Below are positions 45,616 to 54,817 of a stretch of 64,000 bases of DNA, piece by piece. Made by a program: the position numbers and the translations under genes. Source of the DNA: Robbsia sp. KACC 23696 (GTDB lineage: Bacteria; Pseudomonadota; Gammaproteobacteria; Burkholderiales; Burkholderiaceae); contig NZ_CP156627.1 in assembly GCF_039852015.1 (NCBI RefSeq), forward strand, positions 124,001-188,000. Reading direction: 5' to 3'. Position 1 is the first letter of the stretch. The number at the start of each line of letters is the position of its first letter. The notes under the pieces were generated by a model. The model ran no database searches, was not told the origin of the DNA, and saw nothing but the letters and a program-made list of their open reading frames with translations.

Positions 45616-47055
45616 TCAAGCCGGGCGTTTTCCCGGCGCGCTCCGGCCTTTACCAACAGGCTTCCGCGGTCCCGAGCCGGGCTTGCCGGCAGGCTTGCCA
45701 CCCGGCTTTTGCGTCGCGGATGGCTTCGCCCGCGACGACCCCGTCCCCTTACCCGCAGCGGCAACCCGCCCATTCGCATTGCGCTTGTTGCCCGCTCCTT
45801 GCTGACGCGGCTTTTGACCGGGCACGGCTGCCCCCGACGCCGCTTGCAGGACTTTGGGCTTCTTGGGTTTCTTCGGTTTCTTGATGATCTGCCTCGTCGC
45901 GCTGGTCTGCGGCACACGGTGCTCGGCTTCGAAACCCGGTTCTTCTTCACGCGGCAGCGTTTGCTGGATCAGCGCTTCGATCGCGGCCAATTGCGGCGCT
46001 TCGTCGGCGCACACGAGCGATACCGCCACCCCGCTCGCACCGGCGCGGCCGGTCCGACCAATGCGGTGCACGTAGTCCTGCGCCACGATCGGCAAATCGA
46101 CATTGATCACCAACGGCAGGTCGTCGATATCCAGTCCGCGCGCCGCCACATCGGTGGCGACCAGCAGGCGTACATTACCCGACTTGAAACGTTCCAACGC
46201 ACGCAGACGCGCCGGCTGCGGTTTGTCGCCATGGATCGTATCGACCGCATAGCCCTCGCGTTCCATCATCGCCGCCAGATACTCCACGCCCTCGCGGGTC
46301 TTGACGAACACCAGCGCGTGATCCCACTTGTTTTCCGCCACGAGGTGCAGGAAAAGTTCAGGCTTGTCCTTTTTATCGACCGTCACCACCCACTGCTTGA
46401 TCTTGCTCGCCGTGGCGTTGGGTTGACTAACGCTGATATTGACGGGGCTCCGCAGAATGCTCGCCGCCATCGTACGGATATCGTCGGTAAACGTGGCGGA
46501 GAACAACAGGGTCTGCCGCTGAGCAGGCAAGGCTGCGAAGACCGCATCGAGTTCGCGCGAAAACCCCAGATCCAGCATACGATCGGCTTCGTCCAACACG
46601 AGCGTTTGCACCTGATCGAAGCGCACGGCATTCTGGCGATGCAGATCGAGCAGACGGCCCGGTGTGGCAACCAGCACATCCACGCCCTTTCGCAACTTCA
46701 TCATCTGCGGATTGATACTGACACCGCCGTAGGCGGTCATCAATCGTACATCCAGCCCCTGTCCGTACTCGACGAAGCTTTGCAGCACTTGCTCGGCCAG
46801 TTCGCGCGTGGGGACCAGTACCAGCACCCGCACGCGGTTGCTGGCCACCGGTGGCCCCGATTGGACCAGCCGTTGCAATAGCGGCAGCGCAAAGCCGGCC
46901 GTTTTGCCCGTGCCGGTCTGTGCCGCCGCCATGACATCCTTGCCACCGAGCACAGCGGGAATCGCCTTGGTCTGCACCGGGGTCGGTGTCTGGTACTTGA
47001 GCGCCTGCAGATTACGCAGCAAGGCATCGATCAGGCCAAGTAAGGCAAAAGACAT
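45616..47055 (-). CDS. rhlE: DEAD-box RNA helicase RhlE
   Basis: ATP-dependent RNA helicase of 479 aa, used in ribosome maturation and RNA decay in related bacteria. The motifs are complete: Q motif TPVQTKAIP, Walker A AAQTGTGKT, PTRELAEQ, DEAD in VLDEADRMLD, SAT in LFSATF, and the C-terminal HRIGRTGRAG. From about residue 385 the tail is rich in Lys, Pro and Gly (KKPKKPKKPK, GKGTGSSRAKPSATQKPGGKPAGKPG), as in RhlE, and serves RNA binding. ATG 47055 gives MSFALLGLIDALL, the usual start. Confidence 0.94.
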   Translation of the reverse strand: MSFALLGLIDALLRNLQALKYQTPTPVQTKAIPAVLGGKDVMAAAQTGTGKTAGFALPLLQRLVQSGPPVASNRVRVLVLVPTRELAEQVLQSFVEYGQGLDVRLMTAYGGVSINPQMMKLRKGVDVLVATPGRLLDLHRQNAVRFDQVQTLVLDEADRMLDLGFSRELDAVFAALPAQRQTLLFSATFTDDIRTMAASILRSPVNISVSQPNATASKIKQWVVTVDKKDKPELFLHLVAENKWDHALVFVKTREGVEYLAAMMEREGYAVDTIHGDKPQPARLRALERFKSGNVRLLVATDVAARGLDIDDLPLVINVDLPIVAQDYVHRIGRTGRAGASGVAVSLVCADEAPQLAAIEALIQQTLPREEEPGFEAEHRVPQTSATRQIIKKPKKPKKPKVLQAASGAAVPGQKPRQQGAGNKRNANGRVAAAGKGTGSSRAKPSATQKPGGKPAGKPGSGPRKPVGKGRSAPGKRPA

Positions 47056-47258
47056 TGGCGTATTCCGGGCTAAAAACCGCAATTCTACCGTTACCGCCAG
47101 GTTGAGCGACCCAAATCGCGATTCACCGAACGCTGCGGACGCATGCGCACATGCTGCATCGCTATCTTACAGGCGCGCAAATTGCTGCGTTTTAGAATGC
47201 ACTTGCCGCTTGTTTCCGCCTCAACCACCCAAATCCCGTGCCCCCTTAAGGAGCCGCG

Positions 47259-49712
47259 ATGCCTGCTTCCGTTCAAGATGCGCTTTCCGCCCCGTCCACC
47301 CATCATGCATCGGAGGAGACCCTCCGTCAGATGGACGCCTATTGGCGCGCGTCGAATTACATCGCCGCCAGTCAGATCTACCTGAAAGACAACCCGCTTC
47401 TTCGCCGCCCTTTACAATTCAGCGACATCAAGCCGCGCCTGCTCGGCCACTGGGGAACCACGCCGGGCCTCAATTTCGTCTATACCCATTTGAACCGCAT
47501 CATCACCGAGCGCGAACAGCGGATGCTGTTCGTAACCGGTCCCGGTCACGGCGCGCCGGCCGTGCTGGCGCAAACCTGGCTCGAGGGCAGTTTTCCGGAA
47601 CGCTATCCGGACATGGCGCGAAACGAAGCCGGATTGCATCGTCTGCAACGTCAGTTTTCCTGGCCGTATGGCTTGCCGAGTCATGCCGCACCGGAAACGC
47701 CGGGATCGATTCATGAAGGCGGCGAGTTGGGCTACAGCCTGCTGCACGCCTGCGGCGCGGCCTTCGATAATCCGAATTTGGTGGTGCCCTGCGTCGTCGG
47801 CGACGGCGAGGCGGAGTCAGGCCCCGCCGCCGCGAGCTGGCATTTCAATAAATTCCTGAACCCCGCCCGCGACGGCGCGGTCCTGCCGATTCTGCATTTG
47901 AACGGCTATAAGATCGCCAATCCGACGATCCTGGCGCGCATCCCGGATTCGGAACTGCGTGCGCTCTTCGAAGGCTATGGCTTTGAACCGATCCTCGTAT
48001 CGGGTTCCGACCCGAAAGAGATGCACCGGCTGATGGCCGATATGCTGGATCGCGTCTTCGACTGTCTCTCGGCGATTCGCCGTGAGGCACGGGCGCAGCA
48101 GTCACGCGGCGAAACGGTCACACGGCCACGCTGGCCCATGTTGATCCTCCGCACGCCAAAAGGCTGGACCGGCCCCCATGCCTTCGGCGGCGTACCGATC
48201 GAAGGCACTTGGCGTGCCCATCAGGTGCCGCTCGCCGTGCAGGCCCCTTCCGCCGGCGATCAAACCGATCCCGCCGAGCGCGAGGACGACGAACGTCGCT
48301 TGCGAGCGCTCGAAGCATGGCTGCGCTCCTATAAACCGGAGACGCTATTCGACGGCGAAGGGCGCCCCGTCGCGGCGCTACGCGATCTACCGCCGCGCGG
48401 CGATCTACGGATGGGCAGTACGCCACATGCAAATGGCGGCGAACTACGCACGCCGCTCGTGCTGCCGGACATTGGCGCGTACGGCACGTCGTTCACGGCG
48501 CCCGGGTCCGAACAGCGCAGCCCCATGCATCAGTTGGGCGCCTATCTGCGAGACGTTTTCCGCTTGAACGAGTCGACGTCGAACTTCAGAATGTTCGCGC
48601 CGGATGAAACAGCCTCCAATCGTCTCGATGGCGTGTTCGAAGTGACCAAACGATGCTGGCTTGGTTCGCACGAAGAAACCGACGACAACTTATCGCCCGA
48701 CGGTCGTGTGCTGGAAGTGTTGAGCGAACACTTGTGCGAAGGCTGGTTGGAGGGCTATCTGCTCACCGGCCGTCATGGCGTGTTTTCCTGCTATGAAGCT
48801 TTTATGCACATCGTCGATTCGATGTTCAATCAGTATGCGAAATGGTTGGAAAGCGCGCATGACATCGCCTGGCGCAAGCCGGTCTCGGCACTGAACTACG
48901 TGCTGACGTCGCACGTCTGGCAGCAGGATCACAATGGTTTTTCCCATCAGGACCCGGGCTTTATCTCCCACGTCATGAACAAGAGCAGCCGCATCGTGCG
49001 CGTCTACCTGCCGCCCGATGCGAACACGCTGCTCAGCGTCTTCGAACATTGCCTGAAAAGCACCGACATGATCAACGTCGTGATCGCCGGCAAGCAGCCG
49101 GAGTCGGTGTGGCTGACACCGGAGCAGGCGAAGGATCACTGTCGTCTGGGCGCCGATGCCTGGCGCTGGGCAGGCAATGTCGACGACGTGGAGGAGGCCG
49201 ACGTCGTCCTCGCCTGCGCTGGCGACACGCCCACCCGCGAGATTCTCGCGAGCGCGATGCTGCTGCGCGACGCGGCACCGGACCTGCGTATTCAGGTGAC
49301 GAATGTCGTCGACCTGATGTCCCTGCTCGAACCCAACGAACATGCGCATGGCATGCCGGATGAACGTTTCTCCAAGCTGTTCGGCGAGGACACGCCAGTC
49401 GTGTTCGCCTTCCATGGCTATCCGCCACTTATCCATCAATTGATTCACAAGCGAGCGAATCAGCACGACTTCCACGTGCACGGCTATCAGGAGCACGGGA
49501 CGACGACGACGCCCTTCGATATGTGCGTCCTGAACGAGATCGATCGCTATTCGCTGGCTGCCGCGGCGTTGCGACACGCGCGTGCCGATAAGCCCGAATG
49601 GAGAGCCGCCGCGGAACGCATCGCGGCGCTGAAAGACCGTCATCGCGAATACGTGTCGACGCACGGCGACGATCTGCCCGAAATCAAGCACTGGCAATGG
49701 AAATCGGCTTGA
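47259..49712 (+). CDS. xfp: Xylulose-5-phosphate/fructose-6-phosphate phosphoketolase
   Basis: Thiamine-diphosphate enzyme that splits xylulose-5-phosphate (and often fructose-6-phosphate) with phosphate into acetyl phosphate and a shorter sugar phosphate. 817 aa, full family length. N-terminal motifs [22 protein letters not shown] and [12 protein letters not shown] flank the TPP site [16 protein letters not shown] (about residues 179-194). C-terminal halves show SHVWRQD-like [24 protein letters not shown] lies 5 bases before the ATG. The next gene, acetate kinase, is 34 bases on, forming an operon that turns pentose phosphate into acetate and ATP. Confidence 0.96.
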   Translation: MPASVQDALSAPSTHHASEETLRQMDAYWRASNYIAASQIYLKDNPLLRRPLQFSDIKPRLLGHWGTTPGLNFVYTHLNRIITEREQRMLFVTGPGHGAPAVLAQTWLEGSFPERYPDMARNEAGLHRLQRQFSWPYGLPSHAAPETPGSIHEGGELGYSLLHACGAAFDNPNLVVPCVVGDGEAESGPAAASWHFNKFLNPARDGAVLPILHLNGYKIANPTILARIPDSELRALFEGYGFEPILVSGSDPKEMHRLMADMLDRVFDCLSAIRREARAQQSRGETVTRPRWPMLILRTPKGWTGPHAFGGVPIEGTWRAHQVPLAVQAPSAGDQTDPAEREDDERRLRALEAWLRSYKPETLFDGEGRPVAALRDLPPRGDLRMGSTPHANGGELRTPLVLPDIGAYGTSFTAPGSEQRSPMHQLGAYLRDVFRLNESTSNFRMFAPDETASNRLDGVFEVTKRCWLGSHEETDDNLSPDGRVLEVLSEHLCEGWLEGYLLTGRHGVFSCYEAFMHIVDSMFNQYAKWLESAHDIAWRKPVSALNYVLTSHVWQQDHNGFSHQDPGFISHVMNKSSRIVRVYLPPDANTLLSVFEHCLKSTDMINVVIAGKQPESVWLTPEQAKDHCRLGADAWRWAGNVDDVEEADVVLACAGDTPTREILASAMLLRDAAPDLRIQVTNVVDLMSLLEPNEHAHGMPDERFSKLFGEDTPVVFAFHGYPPLIHQLIHKRANQHDFHVHGYQEHGTTTTPFDMCVLNEIDRYSLAAAALRHARADKPEWRAAAERIAALKDRHREYVSTHGDDLPEIKHWQWKSA

Positions 49713-49746
49713 TACGCGACGACGGCAACCCTAACCGGAGGATTCC

Positions 49747-50907
49747 ATGCAAGATGCCGCGGTATTGACCGTCAACAGTGGCTCCTCGTCGTTGAAACTC
49801 GCCTGGTTCCGTATCGGCGGCGCGCAACCGGTGCCACTTTGCAAAGCGGACATGAAAGGCATCGGCAGCGATGCCGGCACGCTGACGATCACGCTTTTCA
49901 CGGATCAGGCGCGGGCAAACGGTGCGGAAAGTAAGCCGGAAGCGCAAAGCCGCAACGAGACACAGGGCCGGTGGCCGGATCAGCCGAGCGCATTCGATGC
50001 CGCATTGCAAGCGGTAGAGAAAGCGGCGGCGGGTCAACGGTGGGCAACACGGCCCGATGCGATCGCGCATCGGATCGTTCACGGCGGCCCCGATATCACC
50101 AAGCACGGCCCGATCGACGACAGGACGCGGAAATTGCTCGAAGAGGCAATGCCCTTTGCGCCCTTGCATTTACCGATCGAACTGGCCTTGATCGATGCAA
50201 CGCGCACGCGCTTCCCCGGCGTGCCGCACTTCGCCTGTCTCGATACCGTCTTTCATAACGGACTACCCGCCGTCGCGAAGCGCTTCCCCCTGCCCGAGGC
50301 GCTCTGTCAGAACGGCCTGCACCGCTATGGCTTTCACGGCTTGTCGTACGAACATACCGTCGCGACGCTGGGCGAGTCGATTCCGGCGCGCACCGTCATC
50401 GCGCATCTGGGAAGCGGCGCTAGTTTAGCTGCACTGCAAGACGCTAAGCCGATGGATACCACGATGGGGCTCGGGCCGACCGGCGGCATTCCGATGAGTT
50501 CCCGCAGCGGCGATCTCGATCCGACGATCCTGCTGTATCTGATGCGCGAACACGACTATGACGCCGACAAGCTCGAAACCTTGTTGGACCGGCAATCCGG
50601 CTTGAAAGGCTTGTCGGGGCTCAGCAGCGACGTACAGGTCATCCAGGAAGCGGCGGATAAAGGCGATGCAACGGCCGCCTTCGCGCTGACGTATTTCGTC
50701 ACGGCCGTGGCAAAAGCGGTAGGTTCCTTCGCGGCGATATTGGGCGGTGTCGACCTATTGGTATTCACTGGCGGCGTCGGTGAACATAGCGCGGCGCTGC
50801 GCGAACGTATCGCCGACAAGCTAGGATTCCTATCGCTCGAGACCCGCGTCGTGGCGTCCGACGAGAACAAGCAAATGGCCGCGCACGTTCAGTCCTTGCT
50901 AGGCTGA
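49747..50907 (+). CDS. ackA: Acetate kinase
   Basis: Converts acetyl phosphate plus ADP to acetate plus ATP, 386 aa. Marks: VLTVNSGSSSLKLAWF at the N-terminus, IAHRIVHGGPDIT, FHNGLPAVAKRFPLP, RYGFHGLSYEH and VIAHLGSGASLAAL, MGLGPTGGIPMSSRSGDLDPTI, DLLVFTGGVGEHSA. It is slightly shorter than E. coli AckA (400 aa). It is downstream of phosphoketolase with GGAGG before its start, so it captures the acetyl phosphate made by that enzyme. Its last 19 bases overlap the 3' end of ligD on the other strand. Confidence 0.95.
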   Translation: MQDAAVLTVNSGSSSLKLAWFRIGGAQPVPLCKADMKGIGSDAGTLTITLFTDQARANGAESKPEAQSRNETQGRWPDQPSAFDAALQAVEKAAAGQRWATRPDAIAHRIVHGGPDITKHGPIDDRTRKLLEEAMPFAPLHLPIELALIDATRTRFPGVPHFACLDTVFHNGLPAVAKRFPLPEALCQNGLHRYGFHGLSYEHTVATLGESIPARTVIAHLGSGASLAALQDAKPMDTTMGLGPTGGIPMSSRSGDLDPTILLYLMREHDYDADKLETLLDRQSGLKGLSGLSSDVQVIQEAADKGDATAAFALTYFVTAVAKAVGSFAAILGGVDLLVFTGGVGEHSAALRERIADKLGFLSLETRVVASDENKQMAAHVQSLLG

Positions 50908-53603
50908 AGCCGCTTGCGCATCTCGGCAGTGATGCGTTGCCGTGCCGTCGCATAGCCGTGCCAGGGCCCTTTTTTGCCGTCGGTGGCATCGGGCCATTGC
51001 GCCATTCTTTCTGGGATCGTCTCCAGCGTCCAATGATCGCCGCCGCGTATCGATGCAAGCTCGTCCCACGTGATCGGCACCGAAATACCTAGTCCGGGGC
51101 GTGCGCGTAGCGAGAATGCCGCCACCGTGCTCGCGCCCCGGTTGTTGCGGAGATAATCGACAAAAACCTTGCCCTTGCGATTCTTTTCTCCCATTTTTGC
51201 AATGAAATGATCGGGCAATGTTTTCGCCAGATGCTGCGCGACGGATTGCGCAAAGTCGCGAACAAGCTCCCAGCTCGCGTGTCGCGTCAAGGGCACGACG
51301 ATATGCAAACCTTTGCCGCCACTGGTCTTGCAAAAGGCCTTCAGGCCGATCTCCTCCAAGATCGTATGCGTCAACCGCGCGGCTTCGATCATTCGCGCCC
51401 ACGGCAAGCCGGCGCCCGGGTCCAGATCGAAGATCATGCGATCGGGCTTTTCGATACTGTCCACGCGCGCGTTCCACGTATGCAGTTCCATCGCCCCCAT
51501 CTGGGCCGCCCCCACCAACGCGTCGACGCTATCCAAGGTCAGCAAGGGGGGATGCCCCGGGTCCAAATCGGCATGCTGCGTGACGTGCGGTATCGATTGC
51601 TTGGGCGCGTGCTTCTGGAAAAACGACTCGCCGTCGATATCGCCGGTGACGCGCATCAACGATACCGGCCGCTGCTTCAATTCCGGCAAAAGCCATGGCG
51701 CGATCCATTCGCTGTAGCGCACCAGATCGATCTTCCGGGCACCGCTCTGCTTGTCGACCACCCGGTCAGGATGGGTCACGCGAACGCCTGCAATGACGTC
51801 GTTGCCTTTGAAGCCGCTTGCTTCTTTTTCCAGCGCCGACGCCTTGGCGACGGCGGTCTTTTTCGATGCTTTGGCGGAAGCGGGTTGCACGGCGGCGTCC
51901 TCCCGAACGATGTCTTTCGCTGACTTGTCATCTCGCAATTGGATAAACGAGGCTTGGCGCAATACGCCATCGCGCGTCCATTCGGCAAACGCACATTCGG
52001 CGACCAAGGTCGGCGTCACCCAGTGCACCTTGCCGCCGGCCCGCGACGCGGGGGGATTGCTCACCGGAGCCGTCGCCGATCCGTGCTTCTTCTCGAGTGC
52101 GTCGAGCTTGGCACGCAAGGCCTTCAGCATCGCCGCGTCGAAGCCGGTCCCGACGCGCCCGGCGTACTGCAGTGTCGGCTTGCCCTTACCCTTCCCCGTA
52201 TTCGTCTTGTCATACACCGCCAGCAGCAAGGCACCGACGCCCGAACGGGAACCCGCCGGCTCGGTAAAGCCCGCGATGACGAACTCCTGTCGACGTCGGC
52301 ATTTCAATTTGATCCAACTGGGCGCCCGCCCGGCACGGTAGGCGCTGTCGGTCCGCTTGCCGATGACCCCTTCCAGTGACAGCGCGCACGCATGCGACAG
52401 CAATTGCGCGGGCGGTGCGGCAAAGTCCTCGGAAAACCGCAATAGGTCCGGGACCGGGATCTCGGCAAGCAAGGCGCGCAACAGGGCACGTCGCTCCGAT
52501 AACGGCACTTCCCGCAAGTCGTATCCGTTGAAATAGGGCAGATCGAACAGATACAGAACGATATGGCTGCTGCGATGCGCATCGAACGCATTCTGCAATG
52601 ATTGGAAATCCGGAACGCCTTCCTTATTAAAGGCCACGGCCTCACCGTCGAACCACGCGCCATGAATGGCGCTGCCGTATCGCTCCCCGATGGCCTCGGT
52701 CCACGCGCTCAACGCCGCGGCCTGCTCAGGCAGCTTTGCCGTCCAATCGTTGCCCTCTCGCGTGTAAAGCACGCTGACCGGCCCTGCGCGGCGCTTCGCC
52801 TTGGTCGCGGAAGCGCGCACCTGCGCGACGATACGATAGCCGTCGAATTTGATTTCGTACGACCATTCGCCGCTGCCGGGCACGCTATCGACCAAGGTCG
52901 CCAGTTGCGGCTTCATCGTCTCCGGACAAGCGGCGCGCCGACCCTGCGTCTTTACCCTTTCCCAAATGGCGCGCCAGTCGTCCGCCTGGGTCGGCTTGCC
53001 GTTGCCGGGCTTGCCGGGCTTTGCGCGCTTTGCCGTCTTGGCGGGCGGCGCGGACGCGGCGGTTTCGGCTGACGCGGCGTCCGCGCTCGCCTCGGCCTCG
53101 CGTTCTTTCAACAGCAGCCATTGCGCCTGTTTTCCGTGCATGCGCGTGCGGACCAGCGCCCACCTACCCTGCAGCCGTTCGCCATGAAGCCGGAAGGTCA
53201 GTTTGCCAGCCGCATATCCTTTTCGCGCGGCGGCGATACCGCCCTCGGGCTCCCACGAGCCATGATCCCAAATCTTGACGTCGCCCGCGCCGTAATGGCC
53301 TTTCGGAATCGTGCCCTCGAAAGCACCGTATTCCACCGGGTGATCCTCGACATGGACCGCGAGCCGCTTGACCTTGGGGTCCTCGCTCGGCCCTTTCGGG
53401 ATCGCCCACGACTTCAAGGTGCCATCCAATTCGAGACGGAAGTCGTAATGCAGATTTCGCGCGTGATGTTCCTGGACGACGTAGCGCAGACCCTCGTTGG
53501 CGGCCTTCCTGGCACGCGAGGCGCGGCCACCTTCCGGCTCTCGCGTCGCTGCCTCGCCGCTAAAGCGCCGCTTGCCCCGATACGTCGCCAGATTGTCGGC
53601 CAT
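50889..53603 (-). CDS. ligD: DNA ligase D (phosphoesterase-ligase-polymerase)
   Basis: Multifunctional NHEJ enzyme of 904 aa. Domains in order: 3'-phosphoesterase (about 35-175; YVVQEHHARNLHYDFRLELDG and IPKGHYGAGDV), a linker rich in Ala, Lys and Pro, ATP-dependent ligase (about 230-530; nucleotidyl Lys252 in YEIKFDGYR), and primase-like polymerase (about 600-890; THPDRVVD, FDLDPG with the catalytic Asp pair, TSGGKGLHIVVPL). The order PE-LIG-POL is the one seen in Burkholderia and differs from mycobacterial LigD. The start ATG overlaps the Ku stop as TGATG. Confidence 0.96.
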   Translation of the reverse strand: MADNLATYRGKRRFSGEAATREPEGGRASRARKAANEGLRYVVQEHHARNLHYDFRLELDGTLKSWAIPKGPSEDPKVKRLAVHVEDHPVEYGAFEGTIPKGHYGAGDVKIWDHGSWEPEGGIAAARKGYAAGKLTFRLHGERLQGRWALVRTRMHGKQAQWLLLKEREAEASADAASAETAASAPPAKTAKRAKPGKPGNGKPTQADDWRAIWERVKTQGRRAACPETMKPQLATLVDSVPGSGEWSYEIKFDGYRIVAQVRASATKAKRRAGPVSVLYTREGNDWTAKLPEQAAALSAWTEAIGERYGSAIHGAWFDGEAVAFNKEGVPDFQSLQNAFDAHRSSHIVLYLFDLPYFNGYDLREVPLSERRALLRALLAEIPVPDLLRFSEDFAAPPAQLLSHACALSLEGVIGKRTDSAYRAGRAPSWIKLKCRRRQEFVIAGFTEPAGSRSGVGALLLAVYDKTNTGKGKGKPTLQYAGRVGTGFDAAMLKALRAKLDALEKKHGSATAPVSNPPASRAGGKVHWVTPTLVAECAFAEWTRDGVLRQASFIQLRDDKSAKDIVREDAAVQPASAKASKKTAVAKASALEKEASGFKGNDVIAGVRVTHPDRVVDKQSGARKIDLVRYSEWIAPWLLPELKQRPVSLMRVTGDIDGESFFQKHAPKQSIPHVTQHADLDPGHPPLLTLDSVDALVGAAQMGAMELHTWNARVDSIEKPDRMIFDLDPGAGLPWARMIEAARLTHTILEEIGLKAFCKTSGGKGLHIVVPLTRHASWELVRDFAQSVAQHLAKTLPDHFIAKMGEKNRKGKVFVDYLRNNRGASTVAAFSLRARPGLGISVPITWDELASIRGGDHWTLETIPERMAQWPDATDGKKGPWHGYATARQRITAEMRKRLQPSKD

Positions 53604-54538
53604 CACCGCCCTCCTGTCCCGGTCTTGCGCGTCGTCGTCTTTCTACTGGAGGCTTTCTTTGCTCCCGCGCCGCGTCGCGACGTATCCGGCTTGCCGTCGT
53701 CATCCGGCTCGTCCGCAGCAGCGCTGCCGCGACCGCGCTGACCGAGGCTGCGCTTCAGCAACGCCGTAAGATCGAGGATATCGGCCCCCCGCCCGTTGTC
53801 GTCGTCACCGGCCGCCGGTACCGCTTCGACGGTCTTCGTCTTGCCGGCACGCACCTTTCGATCGACCAGCGCGAGCACGTCGTCTCGGTACGTGTCCTTG
53901 TATTCGTCGGGCGTAAAATCCGCGCTCATATCGTCGATCAGGCGCACCGCCATCTCTCGCTCCTTCGCGCTGACGCTTGCATCGCGCCAACTTCTGGCGC
54001 CCATATCGCCGACGTCGCCGGCATCCAGGACTTCTTCCGCCCAACGCAAAGTCGTCAAGGACAACCCCTCTGGCGTCGGCACGAGGGCGCACAGATGTTG
54101 ACGCTCATGCATGACGACCAAGGCGATGGCGATCTTGCCGGAGACGTCCAACGCTTCGCGAAACATCTTGTACACCTTCTCGCCGCGGCTGTCCGGTGCC
54201 AGAAAATACGGCGTATCGAGATAGAGAAAGTTGACCTGATAGGCCGGGACGAAGCACACGACATCGATGCTTTGCGTCGATTTCGGATTCGCCGCTTTCA
54301 ACTCGTCGTCGCTCAGCACGACGTATTGGTCTTTTTCATACTCGAATCCGCGCACGATCTTGTCCCGAGGGACCTCTTTCCCCGTCCGCTTGTTGTACTG
54401 ACGATAGCCGATGGGATCGAGCGAGCGTTCGTCGAGCAAATGGAATGACGGCTTCGAGCCCCGCGTGGCCGGATAGAGCTGAACCGGGACATGCACGAGG
54501 CCGAACGCAATCGCGCCTTTCCACAGAATCTTGGCCAT
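53603..54538 (-). CDS. ku: Ku protein (non-homologous end joining)
   Basis: Homodimeric DNA-end-binding protein of 311 aa that recruits LigD. It begins MAKILWKGAIAFGLVHVPVQLYPATR and has SFHLLDERSLDPIGYRQYNKRTGKEVPRDKIVRGFEYEKDQYVVLSDDEL, all diagnostic of bacterial Ku. The C-terminal tail from about residue 250 is Lys/Arg-rich and disordered (KKASSRKTTTRKTG), as in extended Ku proteins that contact DNA. AAGGAG lies 6 bases before the ATG. It forms an operon with ligD. Confidence 0.96.
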   Translation of the reverse strand: MAKILWKGAIAFGLVHVPVQLYPATRGSKPSFHLLDERSLDPIGYRQYNKRTGKEVPRDKIVRGFEYEKDQYVVLSDDELKAANPKSTQSIDVVCFVPAYQVNFLYLDTPYFLAPDSRGEKVYKMFREALDVSGKIAIALVVMHERQHLCALVPTPEGLSLTTLRWAEEVLDAGDVGDMGARSWRDASVSAKEREMAVRLIDDMSADFTPDEYKDTYRDDVLALVDRKVRAGKTKTVEAVPAAGDDDNGRGADILDLTALLKRSLGQRGRGSAAADEPDDDGKPDTSRRGAGAKKASSRKTTTRKTGTGGR

Positions 54539-54639
54539 CGCACTCCTTGTTGTCGTTGTAGAAGGAAAGTCCGTGCTAAGTCGGGCCATGGCGCAATCTT
54601 TATGCCTGATCTGGTCACGGCGCTTGCGCCGACGCGTTT

Positions 54640-54770
54640 GCACAGTACAATGCGCGCTATGCGGAGTCCGGAAGCTGGTGTAAATCCAGCGCGGTCGCGC
54701 CACTGTGACCAACGCGCAGGATGGGAAAACCCCTCGCTGCGCGTTGGAAGTCAGACCTGGCTCCGTACCG
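54640..54770 (+). ncRNA. Cobalamin riboswitch
   Basis: Adenosylcobalamin-binding RNA in the leader of the TonB-receptor operon. The conserved core is plain to see: GGAAGCTGGTGTAAATCCAGC (GGTG-AA-TCC) at about 54670-54690, then the B12-box-type CGCGCCACTGTGACC, and GGAAGTCAGACCTGG near the 3' end. Boundaries are approximate. A GGGG...CCCC pair at 54790-54804, adjacent to the ribosome site GGAG (54805-54808), could form the expression platform that hides translation start when cobalamin is bound. Confidence 0.92.
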
Positions 54771-54817
54771 TTTTCTTCCCTACCCAACGGGGCGCGTCAC
54801 CCCATGGAGCGATTTGC

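Noticed and set aside
46000-47000. Long antisense frames across rhlE and many other genes
   Set aside because: GC-rich codon bias creates open frames on the opposite strand; they lack ribosome sites and family motifs and mirror strong genes.
54491-54817. In-frame upstream extension of the TonB receptor reading through the riboswitch
   Set aside because: The stretch is the folded cobalamin riboswitch and the divergent ku promoter, not coding sequence.
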